A stretch of DNA of 8,602 nt from JACNLN01 sp964626495 (GCA_964626495.1 CAZVFT010000095.1:1-8602), one strand, 5' to 3'; shown: positions 1 through 6,250, numbered from the stretch's first letter. The notes: a model not told the origin generated them from the letters alone. A program made the numbers and translations.

Positions 1-117
1 TAATTAGCAACAACTTTTTTAACTACGGGATTACCAGTATTTATATGCCCTATTTCAGTGTGAGTTAAGTTGTATAGTTTATAGTTGACAAATCGTGTGT
101 ATATGCGGCCGAATCTC
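1..117. other. left-edge stretch without a supported gene
   Basis: This AT-rich stretch lies downstream of the leftward radical SAM gene. One leftward frame stays open from inside the end of that gene to the window edge, but it has no convincing start codon or ribosome binding site. I see no terminator hairpin here. Confidence 0.4.
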
Positions 118-1128
118 TTAATTCCAGACGACTGGTATCTCCTGTCCACAACTGCATTGTGTCCCTTCCAGATCAACTTTCAGAACAGAATGCCAGCTCC
201 GTTCAATAAGCGCTTTGTGACAGTTCGGACAGAAAGTTGTCTGTCCCTCGCTGTCGAAGACATTCCCTACATAGACGTATTTCATGTCCCATTCCATCGC
301 CAGCCGTCTTGCATTTATTATTGTTCGGTGTGGTGTTCTTGGAACATCAAGCATTTTAAAATCGGGATGAAATGCTGTGAAATGAAGGGGGACTTCATCT
401 CCAACATTTTCTATAAGCCAATCTACCATATTTTTAATTTCAGAAAAGTCATCGTTATATCCGGGGATCAGCAGATTGGTAATCTCCATCCAGACATCTG
501 TTTCATTGTGAAGCCAACGGATAGTATCTAGTACATCAGATAGATGTGAATAAGTTAGTTTATGATAAAATTGTTCACTAAGTGCCTTCAAGTCTACATT
601 TACCCCTTCAATCCAGGGAAAAATCTCCTCTCTCGCTTCAGGGGTAATATACCCATTGGTAACCATGACATTTTTAATACCCTCTTTTCTAGCAAGTTGA
701 GCCACATCAAGAATAAATTCCGCAAAAATGATTGGTTCATTGTATGTATAAGCTATACCTGGACAGTTATTTTTTTTCGCTATTTGAACCACTTCTTCTG
801 GGGTAACTTCTACCGATTTTAGATCATCCATTTTTGCCTTGCTCATATCCCAGTTCTGGCAGTATCGACAGCCAAGATTGCAACCTGCAGTACCAAAGCT
901 TAAGATGGACGTGCCGGGAAGAAAGTGATTCAGAGGTTTTTTTTCGATGGGATCTACAGCAAACCCAGTGGGACGACCATATGCCATCTGGTAAAGCTTT
1001 CCATCCTCATTTTTTCGCACGAAACAGAAACCTGTTTGTCCGTTGCCAATCTTGCAATATCGAGGGCAGAGAGTGCAGAGTAATTTACCACTTTTAAGCG
1101 GTTGCCACCATTTTGCTAAAACTTTCAC
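118..1128 (-). CDS. amrS: AmmeMemoRadiSam system radical SAM enzyme (AmrS/PflA-like)
   Basis: This is a cytoplasmic radical SAM protein of the AmmeMemoRadiSam type, related to pyruvate formate-lyase activating enzymes. Numbered from the proposed GTG start (336 aa), the cluster motif CxxxCxxC is C83, C87 and C90 in GTAGCNLGCRYCQNWD, and should bind the 4Fe-4S cluster that cleaves S-adenosylmethionine. Family hallmarks are the N-terminal cysteines C18, C21, C25 and C35 (CTLCPRYC and GFCFVR), the phrase DPIEKKPLNHFLPG just before the cluster, and AYTYNEP after it. A C-terminal CPNC...CSC group (C300 to C327) may bind zinc. The substrate of this family is not known to me. The frame is open back to a TTG at 1218, but that codon lies directly after a terminator T-tract and has no Shine-Dalgarno site. 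The GTG at 1128 gives the usual family N-terminus, though it too lacks a good ribosome binding site. The usual partners, Memo and AMMECR1, are not in this window. Family call sure; start moderately sure. Confidence 0.9.
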   Translation of the reverse strand: MKVLAKWWQPLKSGKLLCTLCPRYCKIGNGQTGFCFVRKNEDGKLYQMAYGRPTGFAVDPIEKKPLNHFLPGTSILSFGTAGCNLGCRYCQNWDMSKAKMDDLKSVEVTPEEVVQIAKKNNCPGIAYTYNEPIIFAEFILDVAQLARKEGIKNVMVTNGYITPEAREEIFPWIEGVNVDLKALSEQFYHKLTYSHLSDVLDTIRWLHNETDVWMEITNLLIPGYNDDFSEIKNMVDWLIENVGDEVPLHFTAFHPDFKMLDVPRTPHRTIINARRLAMEWDMKYVYVGNVFDSEGQTTFCPNCHKALIERSWHSVLKVDLEGTQCSCGQEIPVVWN

Positions 1129-1143
1129 AGGTATTTTGTGCGC

Positions 1144-1173
1144 TTTATAAAACTTCTTGTTTTGTGAATACAA
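1144..1173 (-). promoter_or_regulatory. possible promoter for the radical SAM gene
   Basis: On the leftward strand a TTGTAT box is followed after about 18 bases by TATAAA (complement of 1144-1149), just upstream of the GTG at 1128 and downstream of the terminator at 1224-1260. The -35 match is poor and the leader would be very short. The argument rests mainly on position, since the gene seems to need its own promoter after the terminator. Confidence 0.2.
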
Positions 1174-1223
1174 ACGCCGATATGGAAAATAATTAAGAGG
1201 TTCAACAAAAAGAAACAATTTCG

Positions 1224-1260
1224 AAGAAAAAGTTCAGCCAATGGAAAGTCATTGGACTGA
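1224..1260 (-). terminator. rho-independent terminator after the 142-aa gene
   Basis: The arms CCAATG (1238-1243) and CATTGG (1250-1255) pair around a six-base loop. They are extended by TCAG (1234-1237) and CTGA (1257-1260) with one bulged base at 1256. Read leftward, the stem is followed by ACTTTTTCTT, a T-rich tract, and it begins 24 bases after the stop codon of the small gene. This is a classic intrinsic terminator for the leftward strand. It implies that the next gene downstream is transcribed separately or by read-through. Confidence 0.75.
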
Positions 1261-1284
1261 TGGTCTGTTGTCGTTGCGACTATT

Positions 1285-1713
1285 TTACAATCTCAATCGG
1301 TAAGCTATACCCTCAATAGTTTGAATCAATTTATTCACTTGAGTAGAGGTATGAAAGAGTTCGTTGATATCACAAAATGAATCAGTTGGATAATTCCGTT
1401 TGTCAAAATCCCTCAGGAAATTGGATTCAAGTTTTATCACGTAATCTTTAACGACAGACTTGTGAATAACCTTTTGACGAAGATAGTTTACATAAAATTT
1501 TACTTCCCCTCGTGTTGTTAACTGAAACAGGGATAATAATCCAAGATCGGATTTTGTTTTGTACGTGACTGTACCATACTCACTTCCTTTTCCCCAGGAT
1601 ATTTCATCAGCATTTTTTTCAATAAATTGATACAGTTTTATTCCAACCTTTGCGACTTCACGAGATGTATTAGAGGTTAATTCCTCAAGAAATTTTTCTT
1701 TATTCCACTTCAA
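1285..1713 (-). CDS. conserved-looking hypothetical protein, 142 aa
   Basis: I do not recognise a named family with confidence. The product is a small soluble protein without a signal peptide or membrane segment. Its core, around residues 38-75, reads ISWGKGSEYGTVTYK, then LGLLSLFQLTTRGEVKFYVNYL. This W-G-x-G...G-S/T pattern followed by a short strand, a turn glycine and another strand recalls a small alpha-beta module in uncharacterised DUF proteins, but that is a recollection, not a match I can verify. The C-terminal half is helical and charged, ending in IEGIAYRLRL. The start is TTG at 1713, well supported by GGAAGGAG (1723-1730) nine bases upstream. The gene lies 155 bases downstream of the M1 peptidase gene, with an AT-rich hairpin between them, and has its own terminator, so it is probably a single-gene unit. 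It is very likely a real gene, of unknown function. Confidence 0.75.
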   Translation of the reverse strand: MKWNKEKFLEELTSNTSREVAKVGIKLYQFIEKNADEISWGKGSEYGTVTYKTKSDLGLLSLFQLTTRGEVKFYVNYLRQKVIHKSVVKDYVIKLESNFLRDFDKRNYPTDSFCDINELFHTSTQVNKLIQTIEGIAYRLRL

Positions 1714-1722
1714 AGAGAGTTA

Positions 1723-1730
1723 CTCCTTCC
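1723..1730 (-). promoter_or_regulatory. Shine-Dalgarno site that fixes a TTG start
   Basis: GGAAGGAG on the leftward strand lies nine bases before the TTG at 1713. No ATG or GTG is better placed, so this site decides the start of the 142-aa protein. Confidence 0.8.
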
Positions 1731-1789
1731 TATCGAAATACGCTAAATTGATTGAAAAACACTGTTATAATTTAAAAACGATTCAAGGA

Positions 1790-1847
1790 AAAAAATATAT
1801 CCTTTTTCACATTAGTCAAAAATGTGATTTTGAATAATATATTTTTT
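1790..1847 (-). terminator. AT-rich double hairpin, possible terminator of the M1 peptidase gene
   Basis: Outer arms of 11 bases (1790-1800 and 1837-1847, A6 plus TATAT against its exact complement) enclose an inner perfect 7-bp stem (1807-1813 with 1821-1827, TCACATT/AATGTGA, loop of seven). Read leftward, the structure starts 21 bases after the peptidase stop codon and its 3' outer arm ends in a run of T. The inner stem is not immediately followed by T residues and the outer stem is pure A-T, so termination efficiency is uncertain. Confidence 0.4.
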
Positions 1848-1868
1848 CAGTGATGGAGAATTTCGTTA

Positions 1869-4844
1869 TTATCTCTGAATCATTGGTATAGAAACATTTA
1901 TCTCAAATCGTGCTCTATCCAGGATCCAATCAAAGTCAGTGGGTATTGTTTTATTATCCCAGCTTTGATATAGAGGAATGTAAATACGAATAAAGGGAAG
2001 AGAAAATTTCAAACCAGCATCCATCAGAATTTCATTCAGATCGGTAGCTCCACCCGCATCAGCAAACAACCCAACGGGGATAAACGGGAGGTTTTGATCA
2101 ACATTAATACCCCAGGCATTACCTGAAGATACCACCGGAATCCCATTGATAATGGCACGTCCTCGTAGAGCAGGTCCTTCCTGAATGAATTGTTCATCGT
2201 AAACATTCACCGGACTTTTTCCTCCGTCATCTGTACGGTTGAAAACCCAGCTTTGTTCAAAATTGGGATCCACTCCACCCCCCATCCATGTTTGATATTG
2301 TGTGGGAATGTCACGATCATTGACAAAGGTTCCTGCCCAGATTCTGCATCTGAGATTAAGTTTTTTTGAATATCTCAAGCGAAGCCTACTAACACTAGAG
2401 AAGCGAGTAAAAGAAGCCCCTTGCACACTTCCGGAAAGTCCCAAAGATCCGTTGTATGACAAGAAAGGATTTGGTCGATGATAATACGACAAACTTATAT
2501 TGGTTACCACGTACTCTCCAGACCTGTAATACGTTGGATTTACTGCTTCGGGTTTGATATCATGAAGATAAAGATTCCCTGATATGGTGAAATATGGTGT
2601 GGAGATAATAGGTTTTCGCACCACTCCAAATACCGACAGATTTGCCCCTTTCCTACCAGCATAATCACTCCCCTTTCCCGAGATAGTCAAAGTCCGGAAG
2701 CCAAGAATCCGATAAAAGGTTCTTTGAACCGAGAGGTTACCAACCACTCTGTGGTGTTCAAAATCCCATTGAGGTGTAAACCCCAACCCGTAGGAATATC
2801 CGGGTACAAAACCGCTATATCCCACAAAGCCAAAGGTCAGATTGTTATAAGCATTTCCGCCAAGCCACGGGAGTAAGTTCACCTCCCGGTTCTGAAAGGT
2901 TGGTTGATCAAAAACAAAGTGGAACTTAAAAGGTTTGGAGGTTGTATTATTCCAGCGATTGATGTCAGGCATATAATTGTCCGGATCGATAATCACTCGC
3001 TTTGTTTCCATTGGTGTATTCACTTTTTTCATCCCGTCGAATCCGGGAAGCCATTTTCGAACTATTTCCCTTCCCTCTGAATCGTAAAATCCAAGCTCAA
3101 TGGGTGGAGTCATCGTCCCAAAGTTTGCCACTGTCACTTCCCCCTTTTTCAGTGAAGTAAGACCATAATCAATGACCTTTGTATCATTAATGGCATCATC
3201 AAAATACCAGCTCAGATCTTCATCAATATGCTTTTCAAATATTGTCCGGAAATCTTCCGACTGAGGATGGCTAAATTCCCACATTTTATAATAATCCTGC
3301 ATAACTTCATCTATCCTCTCTTCACCGAGATAGTGCTGGAGATACCGCGTGAAAATGGCTGTTTTACCGTAAACTATTGATCCATAGTTCCCGCGGTGAA
3401 ACTCGATTGACGGCAGTTCGATAGGTTGATCATCTCCTGTGATAGCTCTTCCCTGGTATCCCAAATATCCCATCACCCACCGGAAATCAAGGTTTTTTCC
3501 GATCCCCAATTTATTTTGCATAAAGTCCTGCACAATAATCTGCCCGTTTCGCTCCGGGTATTTTTTCTCCCAGTAGCGGATGTTTGAATATTCGTTCAAT
3601 CCTTCATCAAGCCACGCATGATCCCGTTCATCGCTCCCGAGAATACCATAAAACCAGTTGTGTCCAACCTCGTGCATAATGACAAATTCTAATATATCCT
3701 TACTCGGCATCTTTGAAATGACAGTGATATTGGGATATTCCATTCCACCACCGGCGGACATATCTCCATCCACGGCTGTGATATGATTATAAGGATAGTC
3801 GCCATAAAATTTGCTATACCAGTACCCTGCATCATGAATATACTCAAGAGATTTCTCCCAGAGCTTTGCATTTCTCGGCAGGTACATACTCCAGAGAGTA
3901 ACCTTTCTCGTGGAATCCGATAACCATAACTCTCCTTTCCTTACAATCCAGTTGGGATCTGCAAACCATGCAAAATCATGCACATTCTCCTGATGAAAAT
4001 AAAAAGTCTTCATTTTCTGCTTCTCAGTTTTTTCCTTCTCAGATTTCTTCTTTATAGCCTTTTTTATCTCTTTCTTAATCTTCCGGATTTTCTTTTTAAA
4101 AGCTTTCTTGTCCAGCGCATGAAGTTTTTCCCCTTCATCTGCAAGTGAATCCAGCCATGCATATTCTGTTTCCCCATTCACAATATCCCCCGTAGCCATC
4201 ACCCTATAATCTTCTGGAAGAGTAAGATAGACATTAAAAGAACCAAACTCACTGTAAAATTCACCCATATCCAGATAAGGCATGGGATGCCAACCTTCTT
4301 TATCATAAACAGCGGGTTTCGGGTACCATTGAGTAATTTCGTAATGTTTCCCGGTGTGCCCCAGTCGCGAGAAGACCTTCGGGATTTTTACGAAAAATGG
4401 TGTCTCCAGTGTTACACTTTTCCCCGGAAGAAGGGGCTCATTGAGATACACCTTCGCCACATCAATCCACTCCGGATGATATTCCCATTTTATAGGTACA
4501 TTATTCACACTAAAATCGAGACTGTCTATATAACCTCGATCCTTTTCTTTGGCAAAATGAAATCGGGTGGAAAAGTGCTCGAGTTTCTGTTTCGCATAGG
4601 CTGTTTCATCATTTTTATATGCATTAGGCCAGAGATGAAACCAGATAAAACTTAGAGTGTCTGGTGAATTATTTGTGTAAGAAATGATTTCATGTGCTGA
4701 TAAGGTATGAGCAGAATCGTCGAGCGTTACATGAATTTCATAATTCACCTCCTGCTGCCAGTAGTCATCTGCAAATACAGGAGTTAAGAAAAGTAATACC
4801 AAAATAAAAGAACAGCAGTGTTTACTGTATGAATTTATATTCAT
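1869..4844 (-). CDS. secreted M1-family zinc aminopeptidase with C-terminal Omp85-like barrel domain
   Basis: This 991-aa protein has a Sec signal peptide (hydrophobic FILVLLFLTPVFA, likely cleaved near residue 25). The M1 N-terminal beta domain follows, then the catalytic domain: GGGMEYPN (365-372) in place of the GAMEN exopeptidase motif, HEVGH (391-395), the third zinc ligand E414 after exactly 18 residues, and Y492 in VYGK as the expected catalytic tyrosine. Residues 555-632 look like the Ig-like domain common in bacterial M1 enzymes and end in DPDNYMPDINRWNN. From about 640 to 991 the sequence is amphipathic beta-strand-like, with LRG (893-895) and LFADAG (926-931) resembling the conserved LRGF/VRGF loop and late strands of Omp85/BamA barrels. 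I infer an outer-membrane anchor carrying the peptidase. A lysine-rich insertion occupies 246-280. The ATG start has AAGGA nine bases upstream. The peptidase call is firm; the barrel assignment is moderate. Confidence 0.92.
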   Translation of the reverse strand: MNINSYSKHCCSFILVLLFLTPVFADDYWQQEVNYEIHVTLDDSAHTLSAHEIISYTNNSPDTLSFIWFHLWPNAYKNDETAYAKQKLEHFSTRFHFAKEKDRGYIDSLDFSVNNVPIKWEYHPEWIDVAKVYLNEPLLPGKSVTLETPFFVKIPKVFSRLGHTGKHYEITQWYPKPAVYDKEGWHPMPYLDMGEFYSEFGSFNVYLTLPEDYRVMATGDIVNGETEYAWLDSLADEGEKLHALDKKAFKKKIRKIKKEIKKAIKKKSEKEKTEKQKMKTFYFHQENVHDFAWFADPNWIVRKGELWLSDSTRKVTLWSMYLPRNAKLWEKSLEYIHDAGYWYSKFYGDYPYNHITAVDGDMSAGGGMEYPNITVISKMPSKDILEFVIMHEVGHNWFYGILGSDERDHAWLDEGLNEYSNIRYWEKKYPERNGQIIVQDFMQNKLGIGKNLDFRWVMGYLGYQGRAITGDDQPIELPSIEFHRGNYGSIVYGKTAIFTRYLQHYLGEERIDEVMQDYYKMWEFSHPQSEDFRTIFEKHIDEDLSWYFDDAINDTKVIDYGLTSLKKGEVTVANFGTMTPPIELGFYDSEGREIVRKWLPGFDGMKKVNTPMETKRVIIDPDNYMPDINRWNNTTSKPFKFHFVFDQPTFQNREVNLLPWLGGNAYNNLTFGFVGYSGFVPGYSYGLGFTPQWDFEHHRVVGNLSVQRTFYRILGFRTLTISGKGSDYAGRKGANLSVFGVVRKPIISTPYFTISGNLYLHDIKPEAVNPTYYRSGEYVVTNISLSYYHRPNPFLSYNGSLGLSGSVQGASFTRFSSVSRLRLRYSKKLNLRCRIWAGTFVNDRDIPTQYQTWMGGGVDPNFEQSWVFNRTDDGGKSPVNVYDEQFIQEGPALRGRAIINGIPVVSSGNAWGINVDQNLPFIPVGLFADAGGATDLNEILMDAGLKFSLPFIRIYIPLYQSWDNKTIPTDFDWILDRARFEINVSIPMIQR

Positions 4845-4845
4845 T

Positions 4846-4858
4846 GGATAATATCCTT
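4846..4858 (-). promoter_or_regulatory. ribosome binding site of the M1 gene inside a small palindrome
   Basis: AAGGA (4854-4858) lies nine bases before the ATG at 4844. The 11-base sequence at 4846-4856 (ggataatatcc on the plus strand) is a perfect palindrome around one central base and includes the GGA of the Shine-Dalgarno site, so a weak local hairpin could partly cover it. Confidence 0.6.
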
Positions 4859-4874
4859 TTTTTGTATTTTGCTA

Positions 4875-4880
4875 ATTATA
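4875..4880 (-). promoter_or_regulatory. candidate -10 box for the M1 peptidase gene
   Basis: A perfect TATAAT is read leftward 30 bases before the start codon. No good TTGACA box stands 16-18 bases further upstream; that position (about 4898-4903) falls in the palindrome at 4887-4905. This could be a promoter with an activator or repressor site, or a chance match in AT-rich DNA. Confidence 0.4.
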
Positions 4881-4886
4881 CTGATA

Positions 4887-4905
4887 CTAATTTACGTAAA
4901 GTTAG
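4887..4905. promoter_or_regulatory. palindrome over the expected -35 region, possible operator
   Basis: TTTACGTAAA (4891-4900) is a perfect 10-bp palindrome. It is flanked by CTAA (4887-4890) and TTAG (4902-4905), which continue the symmetry after one extra base at 4901. Its position just upstream of the TATAAT box suits a dimeric regulator. No regulator gene is visible in the window, so this is inference. Confidence 0.35.
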
Positions 4906-4930
4906 ACAAATCTTTTTTAAAAAAGTTGTC
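4905..4930. repeat. A/T-rich inverted repeat upstream of the M1 gene
   Basis: CTTTTTTAAAAAAG (4912-4925) is a perfect palindrome. Outer arms GACAA (4905-4909) and TTGTC (4926-4930) extend it after a two-base bulge at 4910-4911. The repeat abuts the previous palindrome. It could be a protein site or a weak terminator-like hairpin; no plus-strand gene ends just before it. Confidence 0.4.
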
Positions 4931-4963
4931 TTATAGCCTGATATATTCACCATCTGCTACAAA

Positions 4964-5165
4964 GAGCCTCGGCGTAGCCCTGGCCGTAGCCTACGGGGAG
5001 GCCCACAGCGAGTCCACCAAGTCACAAAGTCTTCATTTATAAAGTGTTAAATGGAGAGAAGGACTAATGGATTCTTTCACAATATTCCGTCCTTTGTTGT
5101 TATAGTAAATTCCATATTATCAATTCTTTTTTGTGGCTTAATGCCTTTGTAGCGAGTTCTCCAAG
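4964..5165. repeat. decayed dispersed-repeat-like (REP/MITE-type) element
   Basis: A GC-rich island (4964-5012) stands out in the AT-rich spacer and forms a hairpin. It continues into CACCAAGTCACAAAG (5015-5029), which pairs imperfectly (11 of 15) with the complement of 5129-5143. A direct repeat of 15 bases, identical at 13 positions, lies at 5007-5021 and 5151-5165, beginning AGCGAGT. The motif resembles the CACCAAGGCACAAAG type of non-coding repeat I recall from environmental bacterial genomes. That recollection cannot be verified here, and only one copy is present in the window. Confidence 0.45.
4966..5002. repeat. GC-rich hairpin in the divergent spacer
   Basis: GCCTC-gg-CGTAG (4966-4977) pairs with CTACG-gg-GAGGC (4991-5002), leaving one two-by-two internal mismatch and a 13-base loop. 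An alternative perfect palindrome, CCGTAG-c-CTACGG, lies at 4984-4996, so two exclusive folds are possible. Confidence 0.6.
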
Positions 5166-5256
5166 ATAGTAGGATTATTAACAATTATTTTTATAATTTT
5201 CGACCAGATATTTCAAAGTAACAAGGATTACAATAAACGTTAAATTGGGGAAAATC

Positions 5257-5874
5257 ATGAACAAAATTGACTTTAAGAAAGATCTAAAACACCTCTACCA
5301 ACCGTCACAAAAAAAGGTTGGTGTTGTAGATGTGCCCGAGATGAACTTTCTCATGATTGATGGAGAAGGAGACCCCAATAATTCTGAGCAATTCCAGAAT
5401 GCCGTAGAAGTTCTCTATGGAATTTCATACACCACAAAATTTGCGCTCAAGAAAAAAGGTCTCGGTCCAGACTATGTTGTCCCACCGCTGGAAGGACTCT
5501 GGTGGATGAAGAATAACGAAGAATTTGATATGGAAAAGAAGGAACTCTGGCAATGGACATTGATGATTGCTCAACCTGAACATATTTCAAAAGAAGAAAT
5601 AGAAAATGCAATTGTCCTTGTGAAAGAAAAAAAGGATCCCCCTGCTTTGTCAGAAGTAAGGTTCGAAAGTTTTCATGAAGGGTTAGCTATCCAGATTATG
5701 CACATCGGTCCGTATGCGGAAGAGAGACCAACCATCGATAAACTCCACCAGTTTGCTGATGAGAGTCATTACATCCTCTGTGGAAAACACCACGAAATCT
5801 ATTTGAGCGATCCAAACCGGACGAAACCTGAACGGTTAAAAACTGTAATCCGACATCCCGTAAAACAAAAATAA
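5257..5874 (+). CDS. GyrI-like small-molecule-binding domain protein
   Basis: This 205-aa protein of the GyrI-like (SOUL/BRE12-type fold) family is probably cytoplasmic. Numbered from the ATG, the conserved features are the MNFLMIDGEGDPN segment (about 29-41), the SYTTKFALKK region (57-66), PPLEGLWW (76-83) and the C-terminal HHEIYLSDPNRTKPERLKTVIRHPV. E180 in HHEIYLSDP is at the place of the pocket glutamate of this family. Stand-alone GyrI-like proteins bind hydrophobic or cationic small molecules, and some (Lin2189 type) have been reported to hydrolyse cyclopropanoid toxins; a similar detoxifying role here is inference. There is no DNA-binding domain, unlike the AraC- or MerR-fused members. 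The ATG at 5257 follows GGGG (5247-5250) by six bases; an in-frame TTG at 5245 is less likely. No partner gene lies close by. Family call sure, function open. Confidence 0.88.
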   Translation: MNKIDFKKDLKHLYQPSQKKVGVVDVPEMNFLMIDGEGDPNNSEQFQNAVEVLYGISYTTKFALKKKGLGPDYVVPPLEGLWWMKNNEEFDMEKKELWQWTLMIAQPEHISKEEIENAIVLVKEKKDPPALSEVRFESFHEGLAIQIMHIGPYAEERPTIDKLHQFADESHYILCGKHHEIYLSDPNRTKPERLKTVIRHPVKQK

Positions 5875-5906
5875 TCTCAGTCACTACGAAAGAGGAAGGA
5901 TAGAAA

Positions 5907-5930
5907 CAATCTTATCTTATGATAAAATTG
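5907..5930 (+). other. AT-rich stem-loop after the GyrI-like gene
   Basis: CAAT-c-TTATC (5907-5916) pairs with GATAA-a-ATTG (5921-5930) around a TTAT loop, 32 bases after the stop codon. There is one internal mismatch. No T-tract follows, so it is at best a weak terminator. Confidence 0.3.
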
Positions 5931-6182
5931 CTACCTGCTTCAACCGACTAATTTGTGATAGCTATAACTTTCCTCAAAATTTAAATAAAGCTAACATTAC
6001 GGAAATTCGAACTTTTTTACTCGCTAAGAATGAAAGTTTATGATATAGGCGTATAATAACAAGTGGCTGCACGGAATCTGCTTGCAGTGAACAATGAAAA
6101 TGAAAAGAAACACGCGATTCAAAGGGAGAAAATAGTTGCTACTGACCGGATAGGTATATTTATATTAAAAAATTTTAGGGAA

Positions 6183-6212
6183 TTGACAGGAAATTTATTG
6201 ATTTTATATAGA
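6183..6212 (+). promoter_or_regulatory. candidate promoter of the FG-GAP/C25 pair
   Basis: A perfect TTGACA (6183-6188) is followed after 16 bases by TATATA (6205-6210), or after 18 by TATAGA (6207-6212), each four of six matches to TATAAT. It lies about 40 bases before the start codon of the FG-GAP gene, which has no clear Shine-Dalgarno site. Organisms of the Bacteroidota branch often use a different promoter consensus, so confidence is limited. Confidence 0.4.
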
Positions 6213-6250
6213 ATAACAATTAAAGTACTATATGAAATGTAGTTGATAAA

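Larger units (their letters stand above)
4845..5256. other. divergent intergenic region
   Basis: This gene-free region separates the leftward M1 gene from the rightward GyrI-like gene. It holds the palindromes and TATAAT box of the M1 side and the GC-rich repeat element in the middle. On the GyrI side an A/T-rich stretch includes a TATAAT at 5192-5197, which lacks a matching -35 box. No small ORF with a credible ribosome binding site is seen. Confidence 0.6.
5875..6250 (+). other. gene-free spacer before the exported pair
   Basis: This is 376 bases of AT-rich DNA. Besides the stem-loop near its left end it holds a short CTGCA (6067-6071)/TGCAG (6083-6087) inverted repeat and a possible promoter at the right end. 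The only small frames, such as a 13-codon one starting at 6094, have no ribosome binding site or coding character. Confidence 0.5.

Noticed and set aside
85..113. Perfect TTGACA on the plus strand near the left edge
   Set aside because: No -10-like hexamer lies 16-18 bases downstream, and the following DNA is the antisense of the radical SAM gene.
1..140. Open leftward frame overlapping the end of the radical SAM gene and running to the left edge
   Set aside because: An AGGAGA-like stretch lies near 138-143, but no start codon follows at a proper distance and the short peptide resembles nothing I recognise.
85..1097. Plus-strand open frames opposite the radical SAM gene
   Set aside because: They are antisense to a clear gene with conserved motifs and have no ribosome binding sites or recognisable domains.
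3689..3871. Short leftward frame inside the M1 gene
   Set aside because: It lies fully within the catalytic domain of the M1 gene in another frame.
4287..4655. Plus-strand 122-aa frame opposite the M1 gene
   Set aside because: It is the shadow of a well-conserved peptidase reading frame and has no start signals.
4964..5012. GC-rich island considered as a small RNA or tRNA fragment
   Set aside because: No cloverleaf or T-loop consensus can be drawn, and there is no promoter or terminator around it. The repeat explanation fits better.
5696..5884. Leftward 62-aa frame opposite the end of the GyrI-like gene
   Set aside because: It is antisense to conserved GyrI-like sequence and has no recognisable motif.
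6047..6095. attC-like look: GCGTATAATAACAAG followed by a CTGCA/TGCAG inverted repeat
   Set aside because: The inverted repeat is only five bases, no matching GTTRRRY core is found at the other end, and there is no integrase or cassette array in the window.
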